Shown here one piece after another: positions 1 through 9,489 of a stretch of DNA of 64,000 bases; the first letter of the stretch is position 1, and each line of letters begins with the position of its first letter. The notes under the pieces are model-generated. The model saw only the letters and a program-made list of their open reading frames with translations, ran no database searches and was not told the origin of the DNA. The stretch is taken from positions 1,861,929 through 1,925,928 of the forward strand of contig JABACO010000007.1 in assembly GCA_013339895.1 (NCBI GenBank), read 5' to 3'. Source of the DNA: Ephydatia muelleri (lineage: Eukaryota > Porifera > Demospongiae > Spongillida > Spongillidae). Both the position numbers and the translations under genes were made by a program.

Positions 1-487
1 CAATCTCCAAAGATTACAAAAGTAAAAAGGGACTTGAGAACGAGGATCGAGCACATGGGTAGTGGTGTGTAGCTGTTGGTAGCTGGCGTAGCCCCATACT
101 TGGTGACGACATGTCAGTGATCCGTACACTAATGATGGTCGCTAGAAATCCAGCTTAGTGTAGCTTGGCCTCAATGTCGTAACTCCGAGGATCGGAATCC
201 CACTTTTGTTCGTATTAGGCATGACAATGGGGCGTTACTCGTCGTCATACTGGTTGTTGACACTCATTGTGGGGGAGGGGGAATCTTTATAATCATAGCT
301 ATATTGTCCACTATTACGTATTGACTACAGTCTAATTAATGCACATTTGTTACATGAGCATGAGGTACTCTAATGAGATGGTTGAGTAGAGGGACTGCGG
401 GTGTAAACTGCTGCTATAGTCTCATATGTTTTATGTCTGTCAGAGTAAAATAACTGTAACAATATGTCATTCCCTTTCTTTCCATAG
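1..487. other. Non-coding stretch upstream of Kelch exon
   Basis: No convincing open frame or RNA gene was found here. The last bases form a pyrimidine-rich tract ending in AG at 486-487, a 3' splice site, so at least the right part is probably an intron of the Kelch gene copy A. Any earlier exon lies outside the window or was not recognised. Confidence 0.5.
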
Positions 488-1049
488 GACAAACAATGTT
501 CTCTTTCCAAACATGTGCAAAGGTGCCTGAATACAATGGTCGAGGGTCATTACGTGGCGGTGGTGGGCCATTGGAGGTGGGGGGTAGGGTTGTGTGGATC
601 GGAGGAAGTAATATTTACATTCTAGATGAAGTGAAGTCTAAATGGGAAAAAGCCGCAAATAGCAGTGAGATTAGGTCCACACTAGCAGTGTGCGAAGGTA
701 GACTGATTGCTTTGGGTGGTTATGGCAATGGTATGTACAGCAAAAAAGGTTATGGAGTTAAGAGGAGAGAGATGGTCCCTCATGTCTGAAATGTTGCTAG
801 GATGTACTGGACCCTGTGTAGTCAGTATTGGTGGAGGTGGTATGGTGGGTGATGGGAGGTATAGGTGATGGGGACAAGCCATTGAAAGATGTTCAGGTGT
901 TCGATGGCAGGAGACAGACCTGGCACAAAGGACCATCACTTCCTCAGCCATGTAGAGGCATGTCAGTGGTGGTCCATGGGGACCTCGTCTTCATGATGGG
1001 AGGCTGGGGCATGGACAGAGCAGTGTGGTGTGCCGACATCCGTGACCTG
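488..1049 (+). pseudogene. Kelch-repeat protein copy A, first visible exon, frameshifted
   Basis: The exon encodes Kelch-type beta-propeller blades. Blade motifs include a Gly-Gly pair after a hydrophobic strand (ALGGY, MGGIGDGD, MMGGWG) and a spaced Trp (QTWHKGPSLP). It is a paralogue of the exon at 49954-50526. Compared with that copy it has one extra A in the A-run near 741-746 and one extra G near 846-849, so the frame opened at ATG 496 is lost at about 745 and blade 2 onward is read two frames away (about 849-1049). The exon ends at GACCTG followed by GTGAGA, a good donor. Both lesions sit in short homopolymers, so assembly error is possible. If real, copy A is a pseudogene or encodes a truncated propeller. 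The binding partner of the propeller cannot be inferred. Confidence 0.75.
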
Positions 1050-1438
1050 GTGAGACACTGAGTCTTGCATCACTGTCCCTATTGTTTAGCGTGTGTGTGT
1101 GTGTAGTCGCTGACGTGCATATGAATATGTTTTGGTTATAGCTGTGACGGTCTTATTTAGTGCCGGTGTGTACTGCATAAGTACACACACCTGTGCTGGG
1201 CTGATGTGCACACTGTGTATGCACCAGTGGACTCACTGATGTACACTCGTGACCTGCTTGTAGTGGAGCACACCACACAGAGATGACTTAGCAACTAGTG
1301 TATGTGTGCTTATCATATAGATGCATACACACCAAGTATGCACCCACATGCATGTGCGCACTCAAATTACCACATCTCCACCACCTATTTCTACCACCCA
1401 CATGTGCACAAATGCACTAGACCACTCAGGAAATGCAG

Positions 1439-1810
1439 CTATCTATCTGGAGAAAACTATCCGATGTGCCTTACATGTATTCATGTGTATGTGTGGCTGA
1501 TGGTGTGCTCCTTGCAATCGGAGGAGCAGAAGACTGGGATGGATTAAAGGAGACTGCTGCCATCTGTGGATTCCATCAAGATGATCAGAACTGGAAGCAC
1601 ATAGGAGACCTGCCATTTGCATCTTCCTGGGTGGACACACTATTGCTTTCAGCAGGAAGCCTTTTAGTAGTTGATGGTTTCAGCCAACAGGTCCTGAATA
1701 TCATTGTGAAAGGTACGTGCCCTATTACAATGGATTGTCTTAACCAGAGTATTTTTAGGTCTGGCTAGGCTCTTCACCATTGCACCACGCCCATCAATGC
1801 CTGATGAAAG
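1439..1810 (+). pseudogene. Kelch copy A, second and third visible exons
   Basis: Exon 2 (1439-1712) follows an acceptor ending GCAG and begins LSIWRKLSDVP. It continues with Kelch blade residues (LLAIGGAED, HIGDLPF, WVDTLLL, LLVVDG) and ends GTGAAAG before the donor GTACGT, in phase 1. Exon 3 (1759-1810, 52 nt) lies between TTTTTAG and GTGAGT and reads on without a stop in that phase (GLARLF...). Both exons have positional and sequence counterparts at 50738-51001 and 51052-51103, with exon 3 the same length in both copies. These exons are open; the damage in copy A is confined to the exon before them. The 3' part of the propeller is not complete in the window. Confidence 0.65.
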
Positions 1811-1922
1811 GTGAGTGAGTATATGAACAGTGAGTGGACAGCAATATGGTCCATACATGCAGCAATGCAAATGGAGGATTGGGTGAAGGTGTGTCGTGAA
1901 GCAGGTTAGGCACATCAATTGC

Positions 1923-2981
1923 ATGTACCATCACCTTAGTACTATCAGTGTGTTCTCAGGTATGTACCATCACCTTAGTACCATCAGTGTGTCCTCAGGT
2001 ATGTACCATCACCTTAGTACTGTCAGTGTGTCCTCAGGTATGTACCATCACCTTAGTACCATCAGTGTGTCCTCAGGTATGCACCATCACCTTAGTACCA
2101 TCAGTGTGTCCTCAGGTATGTACCATCACCTTAGTACTGTCAGTGTGTCCTCAGGTCATCACCTTAGTACCATCAGTGTGTCCTCAGGTATGTACCATCA
2201 CCTTAGTACCATCAGTGTGTTCTCAGGTATGTACCATCACCTTAGTACCATCAGTGTGTCCTCAGGTATGTACCATCACCTTAGTACCATCAGTGTGTCC
2301 TCAGGTATGTACCATCACCTTAGTACCATCAGTGTGTCCTCAGGTTTGCACCATCACCTTAGTACCATCAGTGTGTCCTCAGGTATGTACCATCACCTTA
2401 GTACCATCAGTATGTCCTTAGGTATGTACCATCACCTTAGTACTGTCAGTGTGTCCTCAGGTATGTACCATCACCTTAGTACCATCAGTGTGTCCTCAGG
2501 TATGTACCATGACCTTAGTACCATCAGTGTGTCCTCAGGTATGTACCATCACCTTAGTACCATCAGTGTGTCCTCAGGTATGTACCATCACCTTAGTACC
2601 ATCAGTGTGTCCTCAGGTATGTACCATCACCTTAGTACCATCAGTGTGTCCTCAGGTATGTACCATCACCTTAGTACCATCAGTGTGTCCTCAGGTATGT
2701 ACCATGACCTTAGTACCATCAGTGTGTTCTCAGGTATGTACCATCACCTTAGTACCATCAGTGTGTCCTCAGGTATGCACCATCACCTTAGTACCATCAG
2801 TGCGTCCTCAGGTATGCACCATCACCTTAGTACCATCAGTGTGTCCTCAGGTATGTACCATCACCTTAGTACCATCAGTGTGTCCTCAGGTATGTACCAT
2901 CACCTTAGTACCATCAGTGTGTTCTCAGGTATGCACCATCACCTTAGTACCATCAGTGTGTCCTCAGGTTTGCACCATCAC
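1923..2981 (+). repeat. 39-bp minisatellite, about 27 units, intronic
   Basis: The unit reads ATGTACCATCACCTTAG TACCATCAGTGTGTCCTCAGGT (39 bp, split here for length). The array has only point variants (TACTGTCAG, CATGACC, TTCTCAG) and one unit shortened by 9 bp near 2155. Because 39 is a multiple of 3 and two frames contain no stop, long spurious open frames result (up to 452 codons, MYHHLSTISVSSG repeats). The array lies in the intron between Kelch copy A exon 3 and a candidate exon at 3120-3151. Every unit contains TCCTCAG followed by GTATGT, which resembles a 3' splice site abutting a 5' splice site. Confidence 0.95.
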
Positions 2982-3119
2982 TGCAATTATTGGTATGGCT
3001 CCACACAGTCTTCAAGGAGCAATCTCGTAACAGCTCTCACAGCACAGTACTCTTTGCATTGTTTGAATATTACAGTATTCAAAAATAACTTTAACTCCCT
3101 CTCTTTTATTCATTTGCAG

Positions 3120-3151
3120 TGGGGCCTCAAAACAAGATCCTATTACAACAG
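3120..3151 (+). CDS. Candidate small fourth exon of Kelch copy A
   Basis: A 32-nt segment follows a strong acceptor (pyrimidine tract then TTTGCAG) and ends ACAACAG before GTGGGT. Joined to exon 3, which ends in phase 2, it reads DESGASKQDPITT without a stop and leaves phase 1. The call rests only on splice signals and phase; there is no domain signature. Confidence 0.35.
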
Positions 3152-3381
3152 GTGGGTGATATGTGGTAGATCATGTGACCACTATCTATACCATCCTGCA
3201 CTGGGGGTGTTTTGGACAATTTGCTTTTATCGTTATTGTAGTAAGCATCCATAAGTCTTATGTTATCAAGGAGCACCATTTAAAATGAACCATTGTCAGT
3301 TCTGGATATAGAGAAACTGCATAATTTCACATGCTATCACTCCAGCTTTCCTATAGAACAAGGGTTCGATTCCCCAACTGG

Positions 3382-3491
3382 CATGGATATACACATGTTC
3401 AACGAGGGCACTCATGGCATGGATATACACATGTTCAACGGGGGCACTCATGGCATGGATATACACATGTTCAACGAGGGCACTCACGGCA
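3382..3491 (+). repeat. 36-bp minisatellite, left remnant (3 units)
   Basis: Three units of the 36-bp repeat beginning GGCATGGATATACACATG and containing TTCAACGAGGGCACTCA. The array is interrupted at 3491 by the transposon and continues in the same orientation at 8209, so the two parts are one array split by insertion. Confidence 0.93.
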
Positions 3492-4100
3492 GGGTCAATA
3501 CACCTCATTTGACAAAGCAGATGGACAGCACCTCTCAGATTTTGATGCAACTTCCCATATATGGTTGTCTTCATATAAGAAGACATTTGACCATTTATTA
3601 CTTTAATAACCTTAATGGTTTAGGAGATACGCATTGTTGAACAATTAACCACGTTACTGATAAGCTCAACTTTGAAATGCCTTATCTTTATCCCCACTTT
3701 GAACATAGTTGCATGTTTGACATCAAATCCAAGATCTTAGGATTTACAATCAATATATGATATGCATTTTAGAGGGACGTCAAAGGGTTAAACAATAAAG
3801 CAGTTTATAACAGAGATTTCACAAGTACTGTATGAAGAACGTTGATAATAACCACTTTTTTTTTACCAGTGTGTATGCAACTTTGAACTTAGTGTTTTTG
3901 CAAAATAAAAATGGTGATTATGAATAACCCCTGAGAACCTGAAATGGTTTTATGTGCAACTGCCATTTTGAGTGGATTTAACGGTAAGTGTGGCTAAGTG
4001 GGTTACATAACATTCCAACCTCAGCAATCAAAACTATAATGTAAACTGTTTACAGATGGACATAGCTTGTGTACACTATGCATAGATACCTACATTAACA

Positions 4101-6503
4101 CTACGTAGATGTTCTTGCTTCAAGTGCGCGTGTTGCTGCCATGATTTCCTGGCTTGTTAAAGAGTAAGTCCGTCCTGTAGCTGTTGAGGGACTCACCAGT
4201 GTAAGTATATCTGATGGATCAATCTCCATTATGTCCTGGTGCCGTGGGTAAAGATATGATTTTGCAGGTAGTTGTGGGTGAAGAAAATTCACTTCTGCAA
4301 GTCGTGCTTCCTTATCCACTTTTGTAACCATCCCAAGCCAACAGTGTCCATCGTACATCACAGTGACGTACCCTTTTATGGATGACAATGGAAGTGTCTC
4401 AACAATGCATGCAGTGGACACAACTTCAATTCTTTTAATGGGACTAGCAGAAAACTGTCGTACTTCAACACTACTCTGTGTATAGGGTACAACACAGTGC
4501 TGCGATCTTGTTCCGGGGACAGTTCGACTATGTTTGTACCTCTCTGAGAGCAGCCTTGCTTCCTCTTCATGTTCATTTAATGTTGCAAATGAAAAGTGCA
4601 TACCTTTGATCTCCGATGATACAAATTGATACAGTTGGGCTGGTGTCAGAATCTGGTCTTCTTTAGGACGCTGCAAACTGGCCTTGGCTGCAGTCCTTTT
4701 CACCGTTCCCCCAATGCCATCTGCAGCTGACTTGCCATGTGAAGTAGCGAAGAAGTGCCACTCAGCTGCAACTCCAAAATCCTCCTCATGATAGCACAGA
4801 TTTGTGAAGTTATAACAGTTCTTGTACTGACCAGCACAACCATCTGACATATAGACTATCCGCTTAGGCTTTGCCCCAAAATGGCCTGTCAGGAATTCTA
4901 TTACCTTTTTTTGGAACAAATGTACAGCTATTGAGTCATGATCTTTATTCTCTGAAATAACAGTGAAACAGATATTATTCAGCTTGCCATTTATCTCTCG
5001 ATAGTAACAAAGGAAAGGATGAACAGTTGCTTGCAAGTTGTTCCAATGGAAGGATTGGACTTCATCTTGGACAACAAAACTGTAGTTTTCAGAGAAGTCA
5101 GCAATGACAAGATATTCTCCCGGTGAGAGCAACTCCTTTTTCTCACTCATGAATGTAGCTTGTTTCTTGGCTATGTAGTCATGCAACCTCAGCTTCTTCA
5201 ACACTTCCTTAAAGGAATTTAGAAAGTCTTCAACAGGTAAAACATGAGTTTCAAGGTTGGCACGATCTGTGTTGATCCACTGACTGTATTGCACGGTGTC
5301 AACTGAATTGTCCTCCATGATGTCTTGAAGCTCCTCTAGCAGTGGTTCTATTCCCCTACAGTCCTCACAAATCCCATTGGCACATTCAGCTGTTGGAGGC
5401 TCACACATTATGAATGCCAAACAATCACTGTAGTGTTTAAACTCTCCTTGGGTGAGTGCCTCCAGTCTGCCTCCTGTCATCATCAACTTGGCATTTTGGT
5501 GTATAACACAGACGCATACTGTGTGAGTACCACTGGAACCAGCCAACACACATTCCTTTGGTCTCAGTTGTGAAAATTTGGAGAAGCCTATTTTAACATC
5601 TGGATGCACTATTTTGAACTGATGATAGGCTTCCCTAAGATTGCACAGTACAAGCCTCTTTTGTTGGTGCACTTTCATTCCATCTGCATTTCTTACCGAC
5701 AAAAAATCCTTTCTTCCTGGCATAACTCTGCTGATATCATCATGACAGTAGAAGTTTCTCACTAGTTCCAAGGTGCTTTCTGAAAGTGGCTTTCCAGCTT
5801 TGGAATTCGGGCAACTTAACACTCCCTTGTCTTCAACAAGCATCTTAGCACTCTTAGCCATATATCTTGTGACACCAAACTCTTCCATGATTTTGGCTAT
5901 TGACCAGCTCTTTGGCAGAACAGTTAAAACTGTTAACCTTTCACTCCTTGACGATGTCGAAGTGAATTTCTCTTTAAGCTGTTCAATCATTTCCCTTCCA
6001 TCATCTTGAGGCTCTTTGTCTTCAGCTCCAACAGCAAAAAGTACTTTCTTTCTGATCACATCCTCCACTCTCCTTATCTTTTCTCCAACATACTTGTTAC
6101 TTCGTGTCTTTCGTTTCCCTCTCACTGGAGAAATTCCTTCTACTCCAAGCATTTCATTGACCGCAAGAAGCCCAACGTCAGCTAGCAGCACGTTATCAGT
6201 GTCACTGTCTTCAGTATCAGCACTAGCACTTGTAGGCTCACTACATTGACCTGTGTGATATGATAATCCAGAAGGCCCAGGTTGGATGGTAGAACTTGCA
6301 TGCTCTTCATCTTGCGCAGTAGCATCAGGTGACATTTTACGTAGCTTGTTTAGACAATTGCAGCATGCTCGATCTCCGCTGTGCATTGAAAGGGACGGGT
6401 GGGCTGCAATGATTGCTTCAGATACTACTCGCAAGCGGGCATATATGTGGCGTTGATGGCAATGAAATGGGTCACAACAGTAAATCTTCCGATTGAGAGA
6501 CAT
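4101..6503 (-). CDS. Transposase of the palindromic element (800 aa, open)
   Basis: A single uninterrupted 800-codon frame from ATG 6503 runs to a stop at 4101. The N-terminus has a Cys/His cluster (residues about 9-56: CCDPFHCHQRH then CCNCLNKL), probably a zinc-binding DNA-recognition module. An acidic low-complexity part follows. The core resembles an RNase-H-like DDE domain, with candidate catalytic acids in VIADFSENY (about residue 468), YMSDGCAGQYKN (about 552) and SHGKSAADGIGG (about 593). The pattern SDGCAGQYKN...EWHFFATSHGK is one I associate with a widespread family of transposon-derived proteins in cnidarians, insects and sponges. It would cut and rejoin the element ends in the nucleus. 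An intact frame inside mirrored termini suggests recent activity. Confidence 0.82.
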   Translation of the reverse strand: MSLNRKIYCCDPFHCHQRHIYARLRVVSEAIIAAHPSLSMHSGDRACCNCLNKLRKMSPDATAQDEEHASSTIQPGPSGLSYHTGQCSEPTSASADTEDSDTDNVLLADVGLLAVNEMLGVEGISPVRGKRKTRSNKYVGEKIRRVEDVIRKKVLFAVGAEDKEPQDDGREMIEQLKEKFTSTSSRSERLTVLTVLPKSWSIAKIMEEFGVTRYMAKSAKMLVEDKGVLSCPNSKAGKPLSESTLELVRNFYCHDDISRVMPGRKDFLSVRNADGMKVHQQKRLVLCNLREAYHQFKIVHPDVKIGFSKFSQLRPKECVLAGSSGTHTVCVCVIHQNAKLMMTGGRLEALTQGEFKHYSDCLAFIMCEPPTAECANGICEDCRGIEPLLEELQDIMEDNSVDTVQYSQWINTDRANLETHVLPVEDFLNSFKEVLKKLRLHDYIAKKQATFMSEKKELLSPGEYLVIADFSENYSFVVQDEVQSFHWNNLQATVHPFLCYYREINGKLNNICFTVISENKDHDSIAVHLFQKKVIEFLTGHFGAKPKRIVYMSDGCAGQYKNCYNFTNLCYHEEDFGVAAEWHFFATSHGKSAADGIGGTVKRTAAKASLQRPKEDQILTPAQLYQFVSSEIKGMHFSFATLNEHEEEARLLSERYKHSRTVPGTRSQHCVVPYTQSSVEVRQFSASPIKRIEVVSTACIVETLPLSSIKGYVTVMYDGHCWLGMVTKVDKEARLAEVNFLHPQLPAKSYLYPRHQDIMEIDPSDILTLVSPSTATGRTYSLTSQEIMAATRALEARTST

Positions 6504-6667
6504 AGTTCCGGTTACAAATATTCTGATACAACTTAACTTTTACTTCATCGTGGACCGATGCATGCTTAAATACTATACAGATGCGTGACTAATTAGCTGA
6601 AGTACACGAACGTTTCTGTTGACTTTACAACTATCCTATTGAAGTTACAAAAAGACCCTGAATGGCC

Positions 6668-6888
6668 TTTGTGACATCTGTCACACACAACTCTTACTGT
6701 GCTGGACTGAAGAGTGTAGTTTAAAAGGGTGAAAGTGTACTCTATTCCTTTGTGACATCTGTCACATGCATTCTTACTGTGCTGAACTGAATAGTGTAGT
6801 TGAAAAGGGTGAAAGTGTATACTTTATTCCTTTGTGACATCTATCACATGCATTCTTACTGTGCTGAACTGAATAGTGTAGTTTAAAG
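6668..6888. repeat. Three ~81-bp direct repeats at the transposon centre, each with a palindrome
   Basis: Units start at about 6668, 6749 and 6831 with TTTGTGACATCTGTCACA, an almost perfect dyad (TGTGACA-TC-TGTCACA; the third unit has TATCACA). Each continues through TTACTGTGCTG and GTGAAAGTGTA. They lie between the two 5' ends of the inverted transposase copies, so they occupy the shared promoter position and are good candidates for regulatory or transposase-binding sites. Confidence 0.7.
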
Positions 6889-6897
6889 TGAGCAGGA

Positions 6898-7599
6898 ACT
6901 TTCGTGTACTTCAGCTAATTAGTCGCATATCTGTTTTAGTATTTAAGCATGTTAGCATGAAGACAGTGACACTAATGACGTGCTGCCTGCTGATGTTGGG
7001 CTTCTTGCGGTCAATGAAATACTTGGAGTAGAAGGAATTTCTCCAGTGGGCGGGAAACGAAAGACACAAAGTAACAAGTATGTAGAAAAGATAAGGAGAG
7101 TGGAGGATGTGATAAGATACATGCACATATGCCCACATGCCTCACATTAATTGCTGAAATGATGACCATGATTATGAGCACAAGACCAAGTAAAGCTGTC
7201 ATGATGACATCATCTGCCAGCAAAGGATTTTGTGTCTGTTGTACAAAGAGTAGTGTTGAACTCCGACAGTTTTCTGCAAGTCCAATTAAAAGAATTGAAG
7301 TTGTGTCTACTGCATGCATTGTTGAGACACTTCCATTTTCATCCATAAAATGCTACTGTTGGCTTGGGATGGTTACAAAAGTGGATAAGGAAGCACGACT
7401 TGTAGAAGTGAATTTTCTTCACCCACAACTACCTGCAAAATCATATCTTTACCCACGGCACCAGGACATAATGGAGATTGATCCATCAGATATACTTACA
7501 CTGGTGAGTCCCTCAACAGCTACAGGACGGACTTACTCTTTAACAAGCCAGGAAATCATGGCAGCAACACGCGCACTTGAAGCAAGAACATCTACGTAG
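6898..7599 (+). pseudogene. Inverted, internally deleted second transposase copy
   Basis: On the plus strand this segment mirrors the left-arm gene. First comes the promoter-side sequence (6898-6955, inverted match to about 6570-6620). Next is a piece matching the N-terminal region around DVGLLAVNEILGVEG (about 6965-7118). After about 110 bp of unrelated sequence comes the C-terminal 120 residues (about 7240-7599, SSVELRQFSASPIKRIEVV to the same terminal residues EARTST). Relative to the 800-residue copy it lacks the whole catalytic core and has a small in-frame loss around KCYCWLGM. It cannot encode a working transposase; it is a deletion derivative forming the right arm of the palindrome. 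Confidence 0.85.
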
Positions 7600-8208
7600 T
7601 GTTAATGTAGGTATCTATGCATAGTGTACACAAGCTATGTCCATCTGTAAACAGTTTACATTATGGTTTTGATTGCTGAGGTTGGAATGTTATGTAACCC
7701 ACTTAGCCACACTTACCGTTAAATCCACTCAAAATGGCAGTTGCACATAAAACCATTTCAGGTTCTCGGGGGTTATTCATAATCACCATTTTTATTTTGC
7801 AAAAACACTAAGTTCAAAGTTGCATACACACTGGTAAAAAAAAAGTGGTTATTATCAATGTTCTTCATATAGTATTTGTGAAATCTCTGTTATAAACTGC
7901 TTTATTGTTTAACCCTTTGACGTCCCTCTAAAATGCATATCATATATTGATTGTAAATCCTAAGATCTTGGATTTGATGTCAAACATGCAACTATGTTCA
8001 AAGTGGGGATAAAGATAAGGCATTTCAAAGTTGAGCTTATCAGTAACGTGGTTAATTGTTCAACAATGCGTATCTCCTAAACCATTAAGGTTATTAAAGT
8101 AATAAATGGTCAAATGTCTTCTTATATGAAGACAACCATATATGGGAAGTTGCATCAAAATCTGAGAGGTGCTGTCCATCTGCTTTGTCAAATGAGGTGT
8201 ATTGACCC

Positions 8209-9489
8209 GGCATGGATATACACATGTTCAACGGGGGCACTCACGGCATGGATATACACATGTTCAACGGGGGCACTCATGGCATGGATATACACATGTT
8301 CAACGAGGGCACTCATGGCATGGATATACACATGTTCAACGAGGGCACTCATGGCATGGATATACACATGTTCAACGGGGGCACTCATGGCATGGATATA
8401 CACATGTTCAACGAGGGCACTCACGGCATGGATATACACATGTTCAACGAGGGCACTCACGGCATGGATATACACATGTTCAACGAGGGCACTCATGGCA
8501 TGGATATACACATGTTCAACGGGGGCACTCATGGCATGGATATACACATGTTCAACGGGGGGCACTCATGGCATGGATATACACATGTTCAACGAGGGCA
8601 CTCACGGCATGGATATACACATGTTCAACGGGGGCACTCATGGCATGGATATACACATGTTCAACGTGGGCACTCATGGCATGGAAATACACATGTTCAA
8701 CGGGGGCACTCATGGCATGGATATACACATGTTCAACGGGGGCACTCATGGCATGGATATACACATGTTCAACGAGGGCACTCACGGCATGGATATACAC
8801 ATGTTCAACGGGGGCACTCATGGCATGGATATACACATGTTCAACGTGGGCACTCATGGCATGGATATACACATGTTCAACGAGGGCACTCATGGCATGG
8901 ATATACACATGTTCAACGAGGGCACTCACGGCATGGATATACACATGTTCAACGGGGGCACTCATGGCATGGATATACACATGTTCAACGTGGGCACTCA
9001 TGGCATGGATATACACATGTTCAACGAGGGCACTCATGGCATGGATATACACATGTTCAACGGGGGGCACTCATGGCATGGATATACACATGTTCAACGG
9101 GGGCACTCATGGCATGGATATACACATGTTCAACGAGGGCACTCATGGCATGGATATACACATGTTCAACGGGGGCACTCATGGCATGGATATACACATG
9201 TTCAACGGGGGCACTCATGGCATGGATATACACATGTTCAACGAGGGCACTCATGGCATGGATATACACATGTTCAACGGGGGCACTCATGGCATGGATA
9301 TACACATGTTCAACGAGGGCACTCATGGCATAGATATACACATGTTCAACGTGGGCACTCATGGCATGGATATACACATGTTCAACGTGGGCACTCATGG
9401 CATGGATATACACATGTTCAACGGGGGCACTCATGGCATGGATATACACATGTTCAACGGGGGCACTCATGGCATGGATATACACATGT
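8209..9489 (+). repeat. 36-bp minisatellite, main array (~36 units)
   Basis: Tandem 36-bp units continue the array at 3382-3491. Variants are CGGC/TGGC at the joint and GAGGGC, GGGGGC or GTGGGC in the middle. Two extra G's (near 8561 and 9062) shift phase. All three forward frames and one reverse frame are nearly stop-free because 36 is divisible by 3, so the long open frames here (up to 465 codons) are artefacts of repetition, not genes. Confidence 0.96.

Larger units (their letters stand above)
3492..8208. mobile_element. 4.7-kb palindromic DNA transposon with 4-bp GGCA target duplication
   Basis: The left end GGGTCAATACACCTC is exactly mirrored by the right end GAGGTGTATTGACCC. The sequence just outside reads GGCA on both sides (3488-3491 and 8209-8212). 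Removing the element and one GGCA restores a perfect 36-bp minisatellite unit (CACTCACGGCATGGATATAC), which confirms both the insertion and the 4-bp duplication. Inverted similarity extends inward about 1 kb (3492-4480 against 7240-8208) and then, across deletions, to the centre near 6630-6895. The left arm carries a complete transposase gene on the minus strand; the right arm carries an internally deleted inverted copy of the same gene. A 4-bp duplication, G-rich termini and long TIRs are compatible with the Sola superfamily, but I cannot confirm the family. Confidence 0.88.

Noticed and set aside
1896-3254. 452-codon open frame (MYHHLSTISVSSG repeats)
   Set aside because: The frame is open only because a 39-bp tandem unit lacks stops; two forward frames are open at once and the array lies within an intron.
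3294-3383. tRNA-like sequence: GGTTCGATTCC B-box and a 7-bp end stem (TGTCAGT / ACTGGCA)
   Set aside because: The T-stem pairs only partly and no D-arm GG, A-box or anticodon stem can be drawn in the 90 nt. Part of the 3' stem is the first minisatellite unit. Probably coincidence or an old SINE relic.
8209-9489. CRISPR-like repeat array
   Set aside because: Units are directly adjacent with no unique spacers, and the surrounding sequence is eukaryotic.
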